In this document: piece by piece, positions 51,388 through 59,665 of the stretch
Numbering within the stretch: position 1 is the stretch's first letter
How the letters are laid out: every line of letters begins with the position of its first letter
From: DASUPK01 sp963743575
GTDB taxonomy: Bacteria; Actinomycetota; Thermoleophilia; Solirubrobacterales; 70-9
Direction: 5' to 3'
Assembly: GCA_963743575.1 (NCBI GenBank)
Contig: CAVUQC010000008.1
Location: 49,966 to 113,965 of the forward strand
DNA: 64,000 nt
Position numbers and translations under genes: made by a program
The notes under the pieces: generated by a model
What the model was told of the DNA's origin: nothing
Databases searched by the model: none
What the model saw: the letters and a program-made list of their open reading frames with translations, nothing else

Positions 51388-52368
51388 TTAGAGCCAGTCG
51401 ATCCTCCTGAAGAACTGGACCAGGGCCAGGGCGACAAGCGCCATGAACGCCAGACAGAGCGGGTAGCCGAACCGCCAGTGGAGCTCGGGCATGTGCTCGA
51501 AGTTCATCCCGTAGACGGAGGCGATGAAGGTCGGGACCCCGATGATTCCGAAGACCGCCGATATCCTCTTCACGACCTCGTTCTGGCTGACGCTGACCAG
51601 CGATAGGTTCGCCTGCAGGACACTGGTGAGCAGCTCGCGCTGCGACTGAACCTGCTCGTCCACCCGGCGGGCGTGATCGGCGACGTCGCGGAAGAAGCTG
51701 CGGAGCTCCTCGGGTACGCGCTCGAATCCGCCCTGCTCGAGCAACTCCAACGGGTTGAGCAGCGGCCAGACAGCCCGATGGAATTCGATCACCTCGCGCT
51801 TCAGGTGATAGATCCGCCTGGTCGGCGCCGGGATGTCGTCGTCGAAGACATCCTTCTCCACCTCCTCGATGTCGTCCTCGATTGCCTCGACCAGCGGTAT
51901 GTAGTCGTCGACGACCTTGTCCAGGACGGCCCATACCGCAGACGCGGCCCCGAGCTTGAGCAGATCGGGACGCTCCTCGAGCCGCTTCCGCGCGGAGTGC
52001 AGCTCGCTTCCTGGACCATGGCGCACACTGATCACGTAGCCCGGCCCGGCGAACAGGTGGATCTCGCCGAAGTGGACCTCCTCCTGATCCTCGTGGTAGT
52101 GGGCGGTCTTGAGGACGACGAAGACGTCATCGTCGTAGTCCTCGATCTTCGGCCGCTGGTGGGCCTGCTGAGCGTCTTCGACCGCGAGCTCGTGCAGGTC
52201 GAAGAGCTTGGCGAGCAGCTCCAGATCGCCGGCCCCCGGGTCGTGGATGCCGATCCAGACGAACTCACCGGGGCCGGCGGCCTGCCGGAGCTCCGCCGCG
52301 CGCTCGACGGTGAGCGCATCGTCGTGCTGGCGCACGCCGTCCTGGTAGTGGGCGGAATCGATGATCAT
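51388..52368 (-). CDS. corA: CorA-family magnesium/cobalt transporter
   Basis: 326 residues. A large cytoplasmic funnel domain with acidic stretches (EAIEDDIEEVEKDVFDDDI) is followed by two C-terminal membrane helices. The selectivity motif is YGMNFEHMPE between them, and the family ending is FRRIDWL. It forms pentameric channels for Mg2+ and related ions. It lies 10 bases upstream of the CtaG-like gene and is likely cotranscribed. Confidence 0.95.
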   Translation of the reverse strand: MIIDSAHYQDGVRQHDDALTVERAAELRQAAGPGEFVWIGIHDPGAGDLELLAKLFDLHELAVEDAQQAHQRPKIEDYDDDVFVVLKTAHYHEDQEEVHFGEIHLFAGPGYVISVRHGPGSELHSARKRLEERPDLLKLGAASAVWAVLDKVVDDYIPLVEAIEDDIEEVEKDVFDDDIPAPTRRIYHLKREVIEFHRAVWPLLNPLELLEQGGFERVPEELRSFFRDVADHARRVDEQVQSQRELLTSVLQANLSLVSVSQNEVVKRISAVFGIIGVPTFIASVYGMNFEHMPELHWRFGYPLCLAFMALVALALVQFFRRIDWL

Positions 52369-52430
52369 CGTGCTCGTCCGCCTCCCAGTTCCGCCGCGCC
52401 GCGCGGCTTCCTGCCCCTGGGCGGGTTCGG

Positions 52431-52736
52431 TCAGGCCAGCTCATCACCCGGGATCCAGGCGACGTCCATGTCGACGCGCTTCCCCCGGAATGGGACCCCC
52501 TCTGCCCTGAGAATGCGGCGCTGTTCCTCACCCTTGGCGAATGAACCGTCAGCCCGGACGATCCGCTGCCATGGAACTGAGGGGTCGTGGCAGGCGGACA
52601 GGACCGAGCCGGCGAAGCGCGGTGCCTCGGGGCAGATGTCGCCGTAGGTGGTGACGAAGCCCTCCGGGACCCGCCGGATGCGCTCGAGCACGTTCCGCGC
52701 TCGAGCGGAGCTCAGCTCAGCCGGCTCGCGACCCAT
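52431..52736 (-). CDS. Alkyltransferase-like (ATL) protein, MGMT family
   Basis: 101 residues matching the DNA-binding domain of O6-alkylguanine transferases: VLERIRRVPEGFVTTYGDICPEAPRFAGSVLSAC and EEQRRILRAEGVPF. The reactive PCHR is replaced by PWQR (VPWQRIVRADGS), so no alkyl transfer is expected. Such ATL proteins bind alkylated bases and hand them to nucleotide excision repair. The 5' end lies inside the preceding gene (25-base overlap). Confidence 0.9.
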   Translation of the reverse strand: MGREPAELSSARARNVLERIRRVPEGFVTTYGDICPEAPRFAGSVLSACHDPSVPWQRIVRADGSFAKGEEQRRILRAEGVPFRGKRVDMDVAWIPGDELA

Positions 52737-53101
52737 ATCCCGGCGAGCGTTGCCGGAATCGCGGTGGCCATCCCACGCAGGCCCGCGGCGGTCTCACCCG
52801 AGCGGGTGGCGAGGGCGAAGGCGGCGGCGTCTCCCGCATCGGCCGTCGCGTTGGCGACGGTCGCGCCCAGCAGCCGCTCCCGGTCGTCGAGTGCGCCGAG
52901 GGTGACGCCCCCGAGGACGAGATCCCTGATTCCCGCGACACGCGCGATCGCCACGGTCGCCGGGGAGACGTCGGAGAAGCCGAGCACCCGCAGCGACAGC
53001 TCGGGAGCGATCAGCAAGCCGGCCCCGATCGCCATACGGCCCGCGCCCGAGGCCAGCGAGAGGGCTCGAACGTCCGGAGCCTCGAGGTCCTGCTCGCTCA
53101 C
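52712..53101 (-). CDS. Hypothetical membrane protein, about four helices
   Basis: 129 residues from GTG 53101, overlapping the OsmC stop (GTGA). Hydrophobic stretches near residues 22-40, 47-70, 80-98 and 108-128 (AIGAGLLIAPELSLRVLGF; VAIARVAGIRDLVLGGVTLGAL; MATAIPATLAGIWVA). It resembles small DUF4267-type proteins, but the match is not firm. It forms an operon with osmC and the ATL gene. Confidence 0.6.
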   Translation of the reverse strand: MSEQDLEAPDVRALSLASGAGRMAIGAGLLIAPELSLRVLGFSDVSPATVAIARVAGIRDLVLGGVTLGALDDRERLLGATVANATADAGDAAAFALATRSGETAAGLRGMATAIPATLAGIWVASRLS

Positions 53102-53613
53102 ATCCGTTCCAGCGAGAACGACAGGCTCGGCGAGGAAGCGAGGGTCTGGAGCACGACGCAGTAGCGCTCCGTGAGGCGCGTGAGCGTCTCGAGCTCGTCG
53201 TCGGTCGCGTCGCTCTCGAGCTCGAAGCGAAGGCGGATGTCGGTGAAGCCGACCGGAGCCTCCTTGTCGACCGCAAGGGTTCCACGCCAGTCCAGGTCGC
53301 CTTCTGCGTGGATCGATCCCGTCGCCTCCAGGCCCATGGAGGTCGCCACGGACCGCATCGTCACGCCGGCGCAGGCCGCCAGGGCCTGGAGCAGCATGTC
53401 CCCGGAGCAGGCAAGCGTGCCGTCGCCGCCCGTGCCGGGATGAAGCCCCGCCTTGACGAGCGCCCGGCCGGTCTGGACCGAGCAGGCGATGTCGTCGTCG
53501 AGGGTGGCTTCCGCCTCGAGCGTGATGGCGGCCGCCTCCGGATCGCTCCCATAGCGCTCCTTCAGCGGGCGCTGCAGCTCTCGCAGCTGGTCGCCGGTCA
53601 GCGGGTCGCTCAC
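53098..53613 (-). CDS. OsmC-family peroxiredoxin-like protein
   Basis: About 171 residues from GTG 53613; the GGAGG lies unusually close to this codon, so the true start is uncertain. Conserved parts are GGDGTLACSGDMLLQALAACAGVTMRSVATSMGLE, with the key cysteine in the AACAGVT helix, and ETLTRLTERYCVVLQTL with the second cysteine. OsmC/Ohr proteins reduce organic hydroperoxides. Confidence 0.88.
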   Translation of the reverse strand: MSDPLTGDQLRELQRPLKERYGSDPEAAAITLEAEATLDDDIACSVQTGRALVKAGLHPGTGGDGTLACSGDMLLQALAACAGVTMRSVATSMGLEATGSIHAEGDLDWRGTLAVDKEAPVGFTDIRLRFELESDATDDELETLTRLTERYCVVLQTLASSPSLSFSLERM

Positions 53614-53708
53614 ACCTCCGAGCCTACGTGTTTTGCCCGGATGCCGACTGCGGTTGTTCCCCTTGCCCGGATCCCACACCGAGCCGATGGGGAACCCAGG
53701 AGCCATAA

Positions 53709-53927
53709 ATGACCCCCGGCGCGATAGCCCAGATCAAGACCAATTGGCGGCACTGCTACCGAAAGCCCGGGACCTCGGTGGCCGGAGTCGTCCAGGAGAT
53801 CTCCGAGAGCGGGACCGTCGCCCGGATCCGCTTCGACGACGTCGCCGATTCCTACATCCTGATCACCCATCTGGAGCCGGCCGGGGTAGAGGCAGCGCTC
53901 GAGCCGGGTCTCCTCAGCGCTGCATAG
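53709..53927 (+). CDS. Small hypothetical beta-barrel-like protein
   Basis: 72 residues from ATG 53709 after AGGAGCC. TSVAGVVQEISESGTVARIRFDDVADSYILITHLEPAGVEA reads as alternating strands of an SH3-like barrel. There is one cysteine. Not recognised. It lies 44 bases upstream of the PASTA kinase on the same strand. Confidence 0.5.
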   Translation: MTPGAIAQIKTNWRHCYRKPGTSVAGVVQEISESGTVARIRFDDVADSYILITHLEPAGVEAALEPGLLSAA

Positions 53928-53971
53928 CGCCGCGCCGGTAGCCGGCGCCGAGCAGCGATACTGGACGGGGG

Positions 53972-55291
53972 ATGTCAGTCGAGGGAACGACCAGAGGCGG
54001 CGTGCCGGGCGCCCTGAGCAAGGGATCAAGCTTCGGCGGCTTTCGCATCGAGCGGACGCTCGGTCACGGCGGCATGGGCATCGTCTATCTCGCCACCGAG
54101 CTGCGGCTGGAACGACGGGTCGCATTGAAGGTGATCCGATCGGACCTCGCCGGCGATGAGGATTTCCGGGCGCGATTCCGCTCCGAATCGCGGACGGCGG
54201 CGTCGGTCGAGGACCCCAGGGTCGTGACCGTCTTCGGGGCCGGGGAGCGCGACGGCCTGCTCTACGTGTCGATGAGGTACGTCCCGGGTCGCGACCTGGG
54301 CCGAATCGTCGAGGCGGATGGACCTCTTCCTCCCGACGAGGCAGCGCGGCTGATCGCCCAGGTCGCCGACGGCCTCGACGCCGTGCACGCCGCCGGCTTG
54401 GTCCACCGCGACGTGAAGCCGCACAACGTGATCGTGGACGAGGACGGCGCTCACCTGACCGACTTCGGCCTCGCGAAGGCGATGGGCGCCACGACGGGAC
54501 TGACCGCCACCGGCCAGGTGATCGGGACGGTCGACTACATGGCTCCCGAGCAGATCGAGGCGCGCCGGGTCGACGCGCGCACCGACGTGTACGCGCTCGG
54601 GGGAGTCCTGTACTGGGCCCTCACGGGAAAGGTGCCGTTCGCCGAGCGGGAGAGCTCGGCGAAGATGTGGGCCCACGTCAACGAGCAGCCGCCATCGGCG
54701 GGCCAGCGCGGGAGCGTCCTGGATCCGGTCATCCGCCGGGCGATGGCGAAGGATCCCGCCGACCGATTCCTCTCCGCCGGTGACCTCGGGCGCGCCGCCC
54801 TAGCGGCGACTCGCGGCGAGGCCGTCACCGAGCCCGAGCACGTCGTCGGAGCCGGAGAGGCCGCCCCGCTGCCTGAGACGGTTCGCCTCTCCCGCGACCC
54901 GGCGCTGCCGCCGACAGATCCCATGCCGCGCCCCGGGCGCGGCCGGCGCAGGGTCGGATTCGCCCTGGCACTGGTCGCGATCGCCGCATTCGCTGTGGTC
55001 GGCGCCATCGAGGCGCCAAAGCTCTCGCGGTCCACCGGGACGGCCACCGCCAGCGGAGCCTCCGGGTCGCCGGGCGGCGTGACGGTCCCCTCGCTGGCGG
55101 GCCAGCCACTGGACGTCGCCGAGCAGCGCCTCGACGACCTCGGGCTCCACCCGAGCGAGCGGGGCGGCGGGCTCTTCGGAGTCCTGGTCCCCTCGGACTG
55201 GGACGTCTGCGAGACCTCGCCCGGAGCCGGATCGGAAGTCAGCCCCGGATCGACGGTGGAGCTGACGATCGATCGGCCCGACGTCTGCTGA
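53972..55291 (+). CDS. PASTA-type serine/threonine protein kinase (PknB-like)
   Basis: 439 residues. The kinase domain (about 20-280) has GHGGMGIVYLA, the VALKVI lysine, VHRDVKPHNVIVDEDGAHLTDFGLAKA and GTVDYMAPEQI. A Pro/Arg linker leads to one helix (VGFALALVAIAAFAVVGAI, about 328-346). Outside is a single PASTA module (VTVPSLAGQPLDVAEQRLDDLGL ... SPGAGSEVSPGSTVELTID), which usually senses muropeptides or lipid II. It has one PASTA repeat rather than the three or four of classical PknB. Confidence 0.93.
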   Translation: MSVEGTTRGGVPGALSKGSSFGGFRIERTLGHGGMGIVYLATELRLERRVALKVIRSDLAGDEDFRARFRSESRTAASVEDPRVVTVFGAGERDGLLYVSMRYVPGRDLGRIVEADGPLPPDEAARLIAQVADGLDAVHAAGLVHRDVKPHNVIVDEDGAHLTDFGLAKAMGATTGLTATGQVIGTVDYMAPEQIEARRVDARTDVYALGGVLYWALTGKVPFAERESSAKMWAHVNEQPPSAGQRGSVLDPVIRRAMAKDPADRFLSAGDLGRAALAATRGEAVTEPEHVVGAGEAAPLPETVRLSRDPALPPTDPMPRPGRGRRRVGFALALVAIAAFAVVGAIEAPKLSRSTGTATASGASGSPGGVTVPSLAGQPLDVAEQRLDDLGLHPSERGGGLFGVLVPSDWDVCETSPGAGSEVSPGSTVELTIDRPDVC

Positions 55292-55327
55292 GCAGTTCCG
55301 TCGGACTCCGCGGCTAGCTTCGGAGCG

Positions 55328-55684
55328 GTGAAGCTGGTGATCGCGATCGTGCGCCCCGAGAAGGCCAACGACGTGCTCGAGGCGCTCTATCGCGCCGAGG
55401 TCAAGGGCGTATCGATGAGCCGGGTGCAGGGCCACGGCGGCGAGCTCGATCACGTCGAGACCTATCGCGGAACGACCGTGAAGATGGAGCTGGCCGAGAA
55501 GGTGCGGTTCGAGGTCGCGGTGACCGATCCGTTCGTCGAGCCGACCGTTGCCGCCCTGGGTGAGGGTGCCCGGACCGGCGAGGTCGGCGACGGCAAGATC
55601 TTCGTCGTCCCACTGGAGCGGGCCATCCGCATCCGCACCGGGGAGTCGGACAACGCCGCCGTCACTCCAGTGGATCCGCCGTGA
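55328..55684 (+). CDS. P-II nitrogen regulatory protein with altered T-loop
   Basis: 118 residues from GTG 55328. Core motifs KLVIAIVRPEKANDVLEAL and the B-loop TGEVGDGKIFVVPLERAIRIRTGE are standard. In the T-loop the usual YRGAEY is YRGTTV, so the tyrosine that is uridylylated or adenylylated (Tyr51) is absent, and three extra residues precede it. It is coupled to amt (GTGA overlap) and probably gates the ammonium channel through ATP/ADP and 2-oxoglutarate binding alone. Confidence 0.92.
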   Translation: MKLVIAIVRPEKANDVLEALYRAEVKGVSMSRVQGHGGELDHVETYRGTTVKMELAEKVRFEVAVTDPFVEPTVAALGEGARTGEVGDGKIFVVPLERAIRIRTGESDNAAVTPVDPP

Positions 55685-56982
55685 TCGGCACGCTCGCCAC
55701 CGCCGGCCAGATCGACACGGGCGACACGGCCTGGATGCTGATGGCGACCGCGCTCGTGCTGCTGATGACCCCGGCCCTCGGCCTCTTCTACGCCGGCCTG
55801 GTGCGATCGAAGAACACCCTGAACACGTTCATGATGTGCATCGCGGCGATCGCGGTGGCCATGGTGACGTGGGCGCTGATCGGCTACTCGCTCGCCTTCG
55901 ACGGGACCGGCGACCTGATCGGCGGGCTCAACTATGCCGGCATGCACGACGTGACCTTCGCGCCGGTCAACGGCCTCACGATTCCCCACCTGGTCTTCTT
56001 CGCCTTCCAGGCGACCTTCTGCATCATCACCACCGCGCTGGTCTCCGGAGCCGTCGTCGAGCGGATGCGGTTCGGCGCCTTCCTGGTCTTCGCCGCGCTC
56101 TGGTCGGTGCTCGTCTATGCCGTGCTCGCGCACTGGGCCTTCGGCGGGGGCTGGCTGTTCGAGCGCGGGACCCTCGACTTCGCGGGCGGCGTCCCGGTCG
56201 AGATGGGATCCGGCTTCTCCGCCCTGGCGGCGGCGCTGGTCGTCGGCGCGCGGAAGGACTACGGCCGCCAGGCCCTGCTCCCCCACAACGCCGTCTACGT
56301 TCTGCTCGGCGCCGGATTGCTGTGGTTCGGCTGGTTCGGCTTCAACGGGGGAAGCGGGTTCTCGACTGGCCAGAACAGCGTGCTCGCCTTCACCAACACC
56401 CTGCTCTGCCCCTGCGCGACGCTGGTCGCCTGGTTCATTCTCGACCTGATCCGAGGCCGGCGGGTGACGGCGATCGGCGCCGCCACGGCGATCATCGTCG
56501 GCTGCGTGCTGATCACTCCCGCGGGCGGATTCATCAGCCCCAGTTGGGCGCTCGCTCTCGGCTTCCTCGGGGCCTTCCCCTGCTACTTCGTGATCCTCTA
56601 CCGGCCGCGGACGCGTGTTGACGAGACGCTCGACGTGCTGGCAGCCCATGGTGTGGCGGGCTTCACCGGAATCCTCGCGGTCGGCTTCATCGCGCAGGCG
56701 AGCTGGAACGGGATCTCGAACGGGATCCTCTACGGAAACCCGGGGCAGCTCCTCGACCAGGTGTTGGCGGACCTAGCCGGCCCCGCCTATGCGTTCTGCA
56801 TGACCTACGTCCTCCTACGAGCCATCGGGTACGTCACCTCGCTGCGAGGGGTCGAGCGCGACGAGGCAGTGGGGATGGACCTCGTCCACCACGGCGAGGA
56901 GGCCTACGCCTCCGGCGAGGGCGCGATCCTGGTGACACCGGAGGACAGTGTCGAGACGCCCGTCCCGGTCGCGCAGCCCTAG
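55681..56982 (+). CDS. amt: Ammonium transporter
   Basis: 433-residue Amt/MEP/Rh channel. GTG 55681 overlaps the P-II stop. The N-terminal segment precedes WMLMATALVLLMTPALGLFYAGLVRSKNTLN, the family signature. Conserved histidines and pore residues lie around YAVLAHWAFGGGWLF and DFAGGVPVEMGSGFSALAAALVVG. FNGGSGFS and the cytoplasmic LVHHGEEAY end are present. The glnB-amt pair is the usual nitrogen-control unit. Confidence 0.96.
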   Translation: MIGTLATAGQIDTGDTAWMLMATALVLLMTPALGLFYAGLVRSKNTLNTFMMCIAAIAVAMVTWALIGYSLAFDGTGDLIGGLNYAGMHDVTFAPVNGLTIPHLVFFAFQATFCIITTALVSGAVVERMRFGAFLVFAALWSVLVYAVLAHWAFGGGWLFERGTLDFAGGVPVEMGSGFSALAAALVVGARKDYGRQALLPHNAVYVLLGAGLLWFGWFGFNGGSGFSTGQNSVLAFTNTLLCPCATLVAWFILDLIRGRRVTAIGAATAIIVGCVLITPAGGFISPSWALALGFLGAFPCYFVILYRPRTRVDETLDVLAAHGVAGFTGILAVGFIAQASWNGISNGILYGNPGQLLDQVLADLAGPAYAFCMTYVLLRAIGYVTSLRGVERDEAVGMDLVHHGEEAYASGEGAILVTPEDSVETPVPVAQP

Positions 56983-56995
56983 CGGCGCGAACTGG

Positions 56996-58603
56996 TCAGT
57001 CGAGGCCGTGCGGGTGGAGGTGGTCCTCCGCCATCCGCTTCAGCCCCACCCGGTCGATCTTGCCGGTCGGATTGAGCGGCATCTCGTCGAGGATCAGGAT
57101 CTCCTCGGGCGCCTTGTAGCCGATCCGATCGCGACAGAAGACGATCAGGTCGGCGCGCGAGGGCGCCTCGGCGCCCTCCGCCAAGGTCACGTAGGCGCGG
57201 ACGTTCTCGCCGTGGACCGCGTCTTGCACCCCGACGGCGCCGGCGAGCGCGACCGCCGGATGCTCGACCAGGGCGCCCTCGACTTCGTACGGACTGATGT
57301 TGGAGCCGTCGTGGACGATCACCTGCTTCTTGCGGCCGAAGAACCACAGGTAGCCGTCGTCGTCGGCACGTGCGAGGTCGCCCGAATCGAGCCAGTCGTC
57401 GATCACGACCTGCCCGGTCGCCTCCGGCGCCTGCCAGTAACCGGCCATCCGGCTGCGGGTGCGGATCCAGATCCTGCCGACCTCCCCGCCCTCGATCGGC
57501 TCGCCGTCCTCGTCGCGCAGCGCGATCGTGAAGCCGCAGATCGGAGTGCCGATTGATCCCAGCCGGACGTCGCCGGAAGGCGGGTTGAGCGTGGCAAGGC
57601 CGACCTCAGTCATCCCGTATCCCTCGACTATGGGGAAGCCGGCCATCTCGGCGAACTCCGTGAGCAGCTCGGTCGAGACCTTGTCGGCCCCCGCGCGGCA
57701 GATGCGCAGCGAGGAGAAGTCGCCGGGCTCGAGATCATGGTCGTGGATCAGGGCCGAGAGGGCCGCCGGGATCATCGCCAGGATCGTCGGCTGCTGATCG
57801 CGCAGCAGCGGGAGAAGCTCGTGGGCGTCGGTGCTCCGCGCCACGATCACCTCGCCGCCCACCGAGAGCATGGCGAGCGCCCAGAGGAACGAGCCGATGT
57901 GCGACATCGAGGAGCCGGGAAGGAAGACGTCCGAGGAGTCGAGCTCGAATGCGCCGGCGGCGCTGGCGATCATCCAGCGCAGCGTGTCGCGGGTGTGGGT
58001 CACCCCCTTCGCGGGCCCTGTGCTGCCGGAGGTGAAGAAGATCACCGCGGGCTCGTCCGGATCCGGCTCCTCGACCTCCGCGCTGAGCGGCTCGTGACCG
58101 AGGAGCTCGGCGAACTCATGGCGCCAGCGATGCCCGATGTCCGCAGGCTCCACGTTGAGTGCATGCTGCGGCTCCGAGTCCCGGTAGGCGATCGTGCCCA
58201 GTTCGAGGCCGGAGGCGAGCCTGCTCCCGGCGACGTCCTCGGCCCGCTCGACGTGGGCCAGCAACACCCGCGCCTGGCTCACCTCGAGGGCGTGGTCGAT
58301 CTCGCGCGCGGTGTAGCGGTAGTTGAGCGGCGTGGCGATCACCCCGGCCCGGAAGCAGGCCAGGTAGTGGATCAACAGGTCGACCCGGTTGGGCATCAGC
58401 GAGGCGATCCGGTCGCCCGGCTCGAGGCCCATCGCCCGATAGCCACCGGCGAGAGCCGAGGCGGCATGGTCGAGCTCGCTCCAGCTCAGCAAGCGCTCCG
58501 CCGAGATGACCGCTGCCTCACCCGGGGCCGAGTCGAGGCCGGGACGCAGCAGGTCGTTGAGCGGAGCCGCCGGGGCGGCCAGCTCTGCGCCGTCGATCAG
58601 CAT
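56996..58603 (-). CDS. Class I adenylate-forming acyl-CoA ligase
   Basis: 535 residues. The AMP-binding signature is PAVIFFTSGSTGPAKGVTHTRDTL (about residue 188). VEGYGMTEVGLATLN (A5 region), DDWLDSGDLARADDDGYLWFFGRKKQVIVHDGSNISPYEVE and the C-terminal lysine in MPLNPTGKIDRVGLK complete the family set. The acid substrate is unclear (fatty or aromatic acids). It converges on amt with 13 bases between the stops. Confidence 0.92.
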   Translation of the reverse strand: MLIDGAELAAPAAPLNDLLRPGLDSAPGEAAVISAERLLSWSELDHAASALAGGYRAMGLEPGDRIASLMPNRVDLLIHYLACFRAGVIATPLNYRYTAREIDHALEVSQARVLLAHVERAEDVAGSRLASGLELGTIAYRDSEPQHALNVEPADIGHRWRHEFAELLGHEPLSAEVEEPDPDEPAVIFFTSGSTGPAKGVTHTRDTLRWMIASAAGAFELDSSDVFLPGSSMSHIGSFLWALAMLSVGGEVIVARSTDAHELLPLLRDQQPTILAMIPAALSALIHDHDLEPGDFSSLRICRAGADKVSTELLTEFAEMAGFPIVEGYGMTEVGLATLNPPSGDVRLGSIGTPICGFTIALRDEDGEPIEGGEVGRIWIRTRSRMAGYWQAPEATGQVVIDDWLDSGDLARADDDGYLWFFGRKKQVIVHDGSNISPYEVEGALVEHPAVALAGAVGVQDAVHGENVRAYVTLAEGAEAPSRADLIVFCRDRIGYKAPEEILILDEMPLNPTGKIDRVGLKRMAEDHLHPHGLD

Positions 58604-58617
58604 CGGGCGATCCTAGC

Positions 58618-58648
58618 CACGCCGCGGGCGTCCCTCGCCCGCGGCGTG
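58618..58648 (-). terminator. Perfect 13-bp stem-loop after the NlpC/P60 gene
   Basis: CACGCCGCGGGCG and CGCCCGCGGCGTG flank a five-base loop directly behind the stop at 58651 and before the acyl-CoA ligase start. A very stable GC stem without a T-run; likely separates the two transcripts. Confidence 0.6.
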
Positions 58649-58650
58649 CG

Positions 58651-59463
58651 CTAGAGGCCCGCCGGATAGCGAGCGGTGTAGCCGCTCCCGCTTCTGACCG
58701 TGACCCGCCAGCGTGGGCCCGAGCCCTGGTTCCAGGATTCGCCGGCCGAGGAGGTGTCGAACCGCAGGCCGGCGACGATCATCCACGCATGGGACTTGTT
58801 CCCGAACACGGTGATCCAGTGCCCTGTTCCGGGAAGGCCCCAGTGCGTCAGGCCACCCGACGTCATCGGCGAGCTCAGGAGGCCGGCTGCGTGCAGGACA
58901 TAGCTGACGGCGCCCGAGCAGTCGTAACCCTTGGCATTCCAGCTGCCGTGCCCCCCGCCCCAGACGTAGGGCTTGGTGTGGATCCGATTCGCGGCATCGA
59001 TCGCCTGGCGAACCGGACCCGGCGCGTCAGCCGGAGCGACCGCCGTGCCATCGAGTTGAAGGCGGGCCTTGCCCAGCAGGGCCCGAGCCAGCCGCCGGGC
59101 GCGCTGCTCCCGAACGGCGAGCTTGATGCGGGCGGCTTCGCCGCGGCCCACTCGGCCGTCAATCCGCCAGCTACGGCGTCGCTCGAGCCCACGAACCGAC
59201 TTGTAGGTGCCCTTGCCATAGACGGCGTCCGCGGAAGTGGGCTGCTTGAGGCGCGTCAGCGCATGCTGGAGCTTGCGGACATCCGTGCCTCTCATGTGGG
59301 GCCTGAGCGGCCTCGCCCCGAACTTCACCGCGCGCAGATATCCTCTGCCGCCGGCTTCGGCGGCGGGCGAGCCCGCCAGGAGTGCGGTCGCTGAGCCGCT
59401 CATGCAAACTGCGAGCAGGATGACGGCTCGGCCTCGGCTCGAGCGACGGCATGCTGACTTCAT
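58651..59463 (-). CDS. Secreted NlpC/P60-type cell-wall hydrolase with peptidoglycan-binding domain
   Basis: 270 residues from ATG 59463. A signal peptide (RGRAVILLAVCMSGSATALLAGSPAAEA) is followed by a PG_binding_1 repeat (PHMRGTDVRKLQHALTRLKQPTSADAVYGKGTYKSVRGLE) and an NlpC/P60-like domain. In that domain the catalytic cysteine is in GYDCSGAVSYVLHAAGLL and a histidine in GTGHWITVFGNKSHAWMIV. It probably cleaves peptidoglycan stems. It is preceded by a c-di-AMP riboswitch, which in Actinobacteria often controls such hydrolases. Confidence 0.88.
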   Translation of the reverse strand: MKSACRRSSRGRAVILLAVCMSGSATALLAGSPAAEAGGRGYLRAVKFGARPLRPHMRGTDVRKLQHALTRLKQPTSADAVYGKGTYKSVRGLERRRSWRIDGRVGRGEAARIKLAVREQRARRLARALLGKARLQLDGTAVAPADAPGPVRQAIDAANRIHTKPYVWGGGHGSWNAKGYDCSGAVSYVLHAAGLLSSPMTSGGLTHWGLPGTGHWITVFGNKSHAWMIVAGLRFDTSSAGESWNQGSGPRWRVTVRSGSGYTARYPAGL

Positions 59464-59480
59464 GTTGTTGGCCTCTCTCT

Positions 59481-59605
59481 GAGTTGCGCTTCCGGGGTTA
59501 GCTGCCGGGCTCACGCGCAAGAGAGTCGCGTTACGCCGCCTCACGGCGATTCGCCCCAGGGACTCGGGTCCCCCGGCCGCCGAATGGAATCGGCGGTTCA
59601 GCTAG
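59481..59605 (-). ncRNA. Cyclic di-AMP riboswitch (ydaO-yuaA class)
   Basis: On the minus strand, between the upstream gene and the NlpC/P60 start, the conserved blocks appear in order: AGCTGAACC, a CCGCC/GGCGG stem, GGGGGACCC, GGGGCGAATC, a GCCGTGAGGCGGC hairpin, then GAGCCCGGCAGCTAACC and CCGGAAGCGC. GAGAGAGG follows as ribosome site. These match the known ydaO consensus (compare the CCGACAGCTAACTCCGGAGGC end of the Thermoanaerobacter example). High c-di-AMP normally turns such genes off. Confidence 0.85.
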
Positions 59606-59665
59606 GTCGATTTCGGGTCGGAAACCGCCCCTATGGGGCAGGTTGCGGATGGATGCTCCGAAGCG

